Shown: one piece after another, positions 5,108 to 5,932 of the stretch
Numbering within the stretch: position 1 is the stretch's first letter
How the letters are laid out: the number at the start of each line of letters is the position of its first letter
DNA from: CAYZXU01 sp964482535
Lineage (GTDB): Bacteria; Desulfobacterota; Desulfobacteria; Desulfobacterales; BuS5
Length of the DNA stretch: 5,932 nucleotides
Reading direction: 5' to 3'
NCBI GenBank assembly: GCA_964482535.1
Contig: CAYZXU010000135.1
Coordinates: 1-5,932 of the forward strand
Notes under the pieces: model-generated
What the model saw: the letters and a program-made list of their open reading frames with translations, nothing else
What the model was told of the DNA's origin: nothing
Databases searched by the model: none
Translations under genes and position numbers: made by a program

Positions 5108-5899
5108 ATGAAAAAGAGCTTGGTGTTCCTATTATTAACCGCAGGTTTTTTTATGCTGGCAAGTACAACTTTTGCTCATTATGGAATGATTATCCCTTCT
5201 GATTCCATGGTTATGCAGGGGGAGAATAAAACAGTAACTTTAAATCTGTCTTTTTCCCACCCGTTTGAGGGTAATGGAATGGATCTGGTAAAGCCGGAAG
5301 TATTCGGTTTAATGGCTAATGGAGACAAGAGTTCCCTGCTTGGGACATTACAGAAGACAAGCATAATGGGGCATGCAGCATGGAAAGCCGGTTATAAAAT
5401 TAAAAGGCCCGGCGTCTATATGTTTTATATGGAACCTCAGCCTTACTGGGAACCTGCCGAGGACTGCTTTATTATCCATTATACAAAAACCGTTGTCACA
5501 GCTTTTGGAGACGATGAGGGCTGGGATGAAGAGGTTGGCCTGAAAACCGAAATTGTCCCGCTTTCAAAGCCATACGGCCTTTATACAGGAAATGTTTTTC
5601 AGGCTGTTGTTAAATTAAACGGTAAACCAGTGCCTTTTTGTGAGGTTGAAGTTGAATATTATAATGAAGACGGCAAATCAAAAGCTCCCACCGATTATAT
5701 GGTAACACAGACAATCAAAGCGGATAAGAATGGAGTATTTACATATGCGGCTCCAAAGGCAGGCTGGTGGGGATTTGCGGCTTTAAACGAAGCAGACTTC
5801 AAGCTTAAGCTCAAAAGCGGAGAAGAAAAAGGAGTGGAGCTTGGAGCAGTTATATGGGTTAAGTTTCATGATATGAAATATAGACCGTCACATAAATAA
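5108..5899 (+). CDS. Periplasmic DUF4198 protein, nickel/cobalt uptake component (CbiK/NikK-like)
   Basis: This exported protein of 263 residues belongs to the DUF4198/COG5266 group, described as the periplasmic component of cobalt/nickel ECF-type transport. A signal peptide (MKKSLVFLLLTAGFFMLAST) is probably cut after TFA (residue 23), leaving a mature N-terminus of HYGMIIPSDS; this AH-x-x-x-IP start is typical of the group. Further histidines that could bind metal are H51, H89, H124, H254 and H262. A second beta-rich domain starts near residue 145 (KPYGLYTGNVFQAVV, NGKPVPFCEVEVEYYN, APKAGWWGF). The ATG at 5108 is chosen because AAGGAG (5093-5098) lies 9 nt upstream. The ATG at 5099 abuts that site, and the frame extending upstream to 5009 crosses the leader hairpin. 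Transport partners such as CbiM/NikM are not in the window and would be expected downstream. Metal specificity cannot be read from sequence alone. Confidence 0.85.
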   Translation: MKKSLVFLLLTAGFFMLASTTFAHYGMIIPSDSMVMQGENKTVTLNLSFSHPFEGNGMDLVKPEVFGLMANGDKSSLLGTLQKTSIMGHAAWKAGYKIKRPGVYMFYMEPQPYWEPAEDCFIIHYTKTVVTAFGDDEGWDEEVGLKTEIVPLSKPYGLYTGNVFQAVVKLNGKPVPFCEVEVEYYNEDGKSKAPTDYMVTQTIKADKNGVFTYAAPKAGWWGFAALNEADFKLKLKSGEEKGVELGAVIWVKFHDMKYRPSHK

Positions 5900-5932
5900 T
5901 TTCACTGCGTTATCGGTCGTCGGAGTATTACA

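Overview
The window looks like chromosomal DNA from an anaerobic, Gram-negative member of the Desulfobacterota, probably a Desulfobacterales-type sulfate reducer. This is inferred from four things: AT-rich DNA, a LolA lipoprotein carrier (so an outer membrane is present), a selenocysteine-containing HesB/IscA-like protein of a kind reported in deltaproteobacteria, and a periplasmic DUF4198/COG5266 (CbiK/NikK-like) metal-uptake protein. No rRNA, tRNA, CRISPR array or insertion sequence was seen.

Left part, + strand: the last codons of a possible upstream gene end at 71. An AT-rich control region follows, with a near-consensus sigma70 promoter at 161-188, leading to a TetR-family regulator (229-858). 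A strong hairpin (882-907) and a second promoter (1032-1060) separate it from a tight lolA-nadA pair (1103-2700, 17 bp apart). These encode the periplasmic lipoprotein carrier and quinolinate synthase, a [4Fe-4S] enzyme of NAD synthesis.

Middle part, - strand, convergent with nadA: a three-gene run reads from right to left. It starts with an MscS-type channel (3722-4816), whose stop codon overlaps the start of a MacroD/YmdB-type ADP-ribose hydrolase (3180-3725). After 62 bp comes a HesB/IscA-like protein (2803-3117). That last gene is the main find. Its frame is interrupted by one TGA (3019-3021) exactly where IscA proteins carry their first Fe-S-ligand cysteine. The frame continues intact on both sides, the gene has a good ribosome binding site upstream of the TGA, and a bacterial SECIS-like hairpin follows the TGA. 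An ordinary gene caller would return only the downstream 67 codons. The Sec protein is an Fe-S carrier type converging on nadA, whose product needs an Fe-S cluster. A 10-bp inverted repeat (2751-2789) lies between the two and may end transcription.

Right part, + strand: a divergent control region (4868-5107) holds a promoter with consensus hexamers, a direct repeat TTGACATRAT spaced 31 bp apart, and a terminator-like hairpin with a T-run (5032-5085) just upstream of the ribosome binding site. The gene behind it (5108-5899) encodes an exported DUF4198 protein likely to help nickel or cobalt uptake. This layout suggests transcription attenuation by an unidentified signal, although the hairpin arms also resemble a dispersed palindromic repeat. 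The transporter genes expected next would lie beyond the window.
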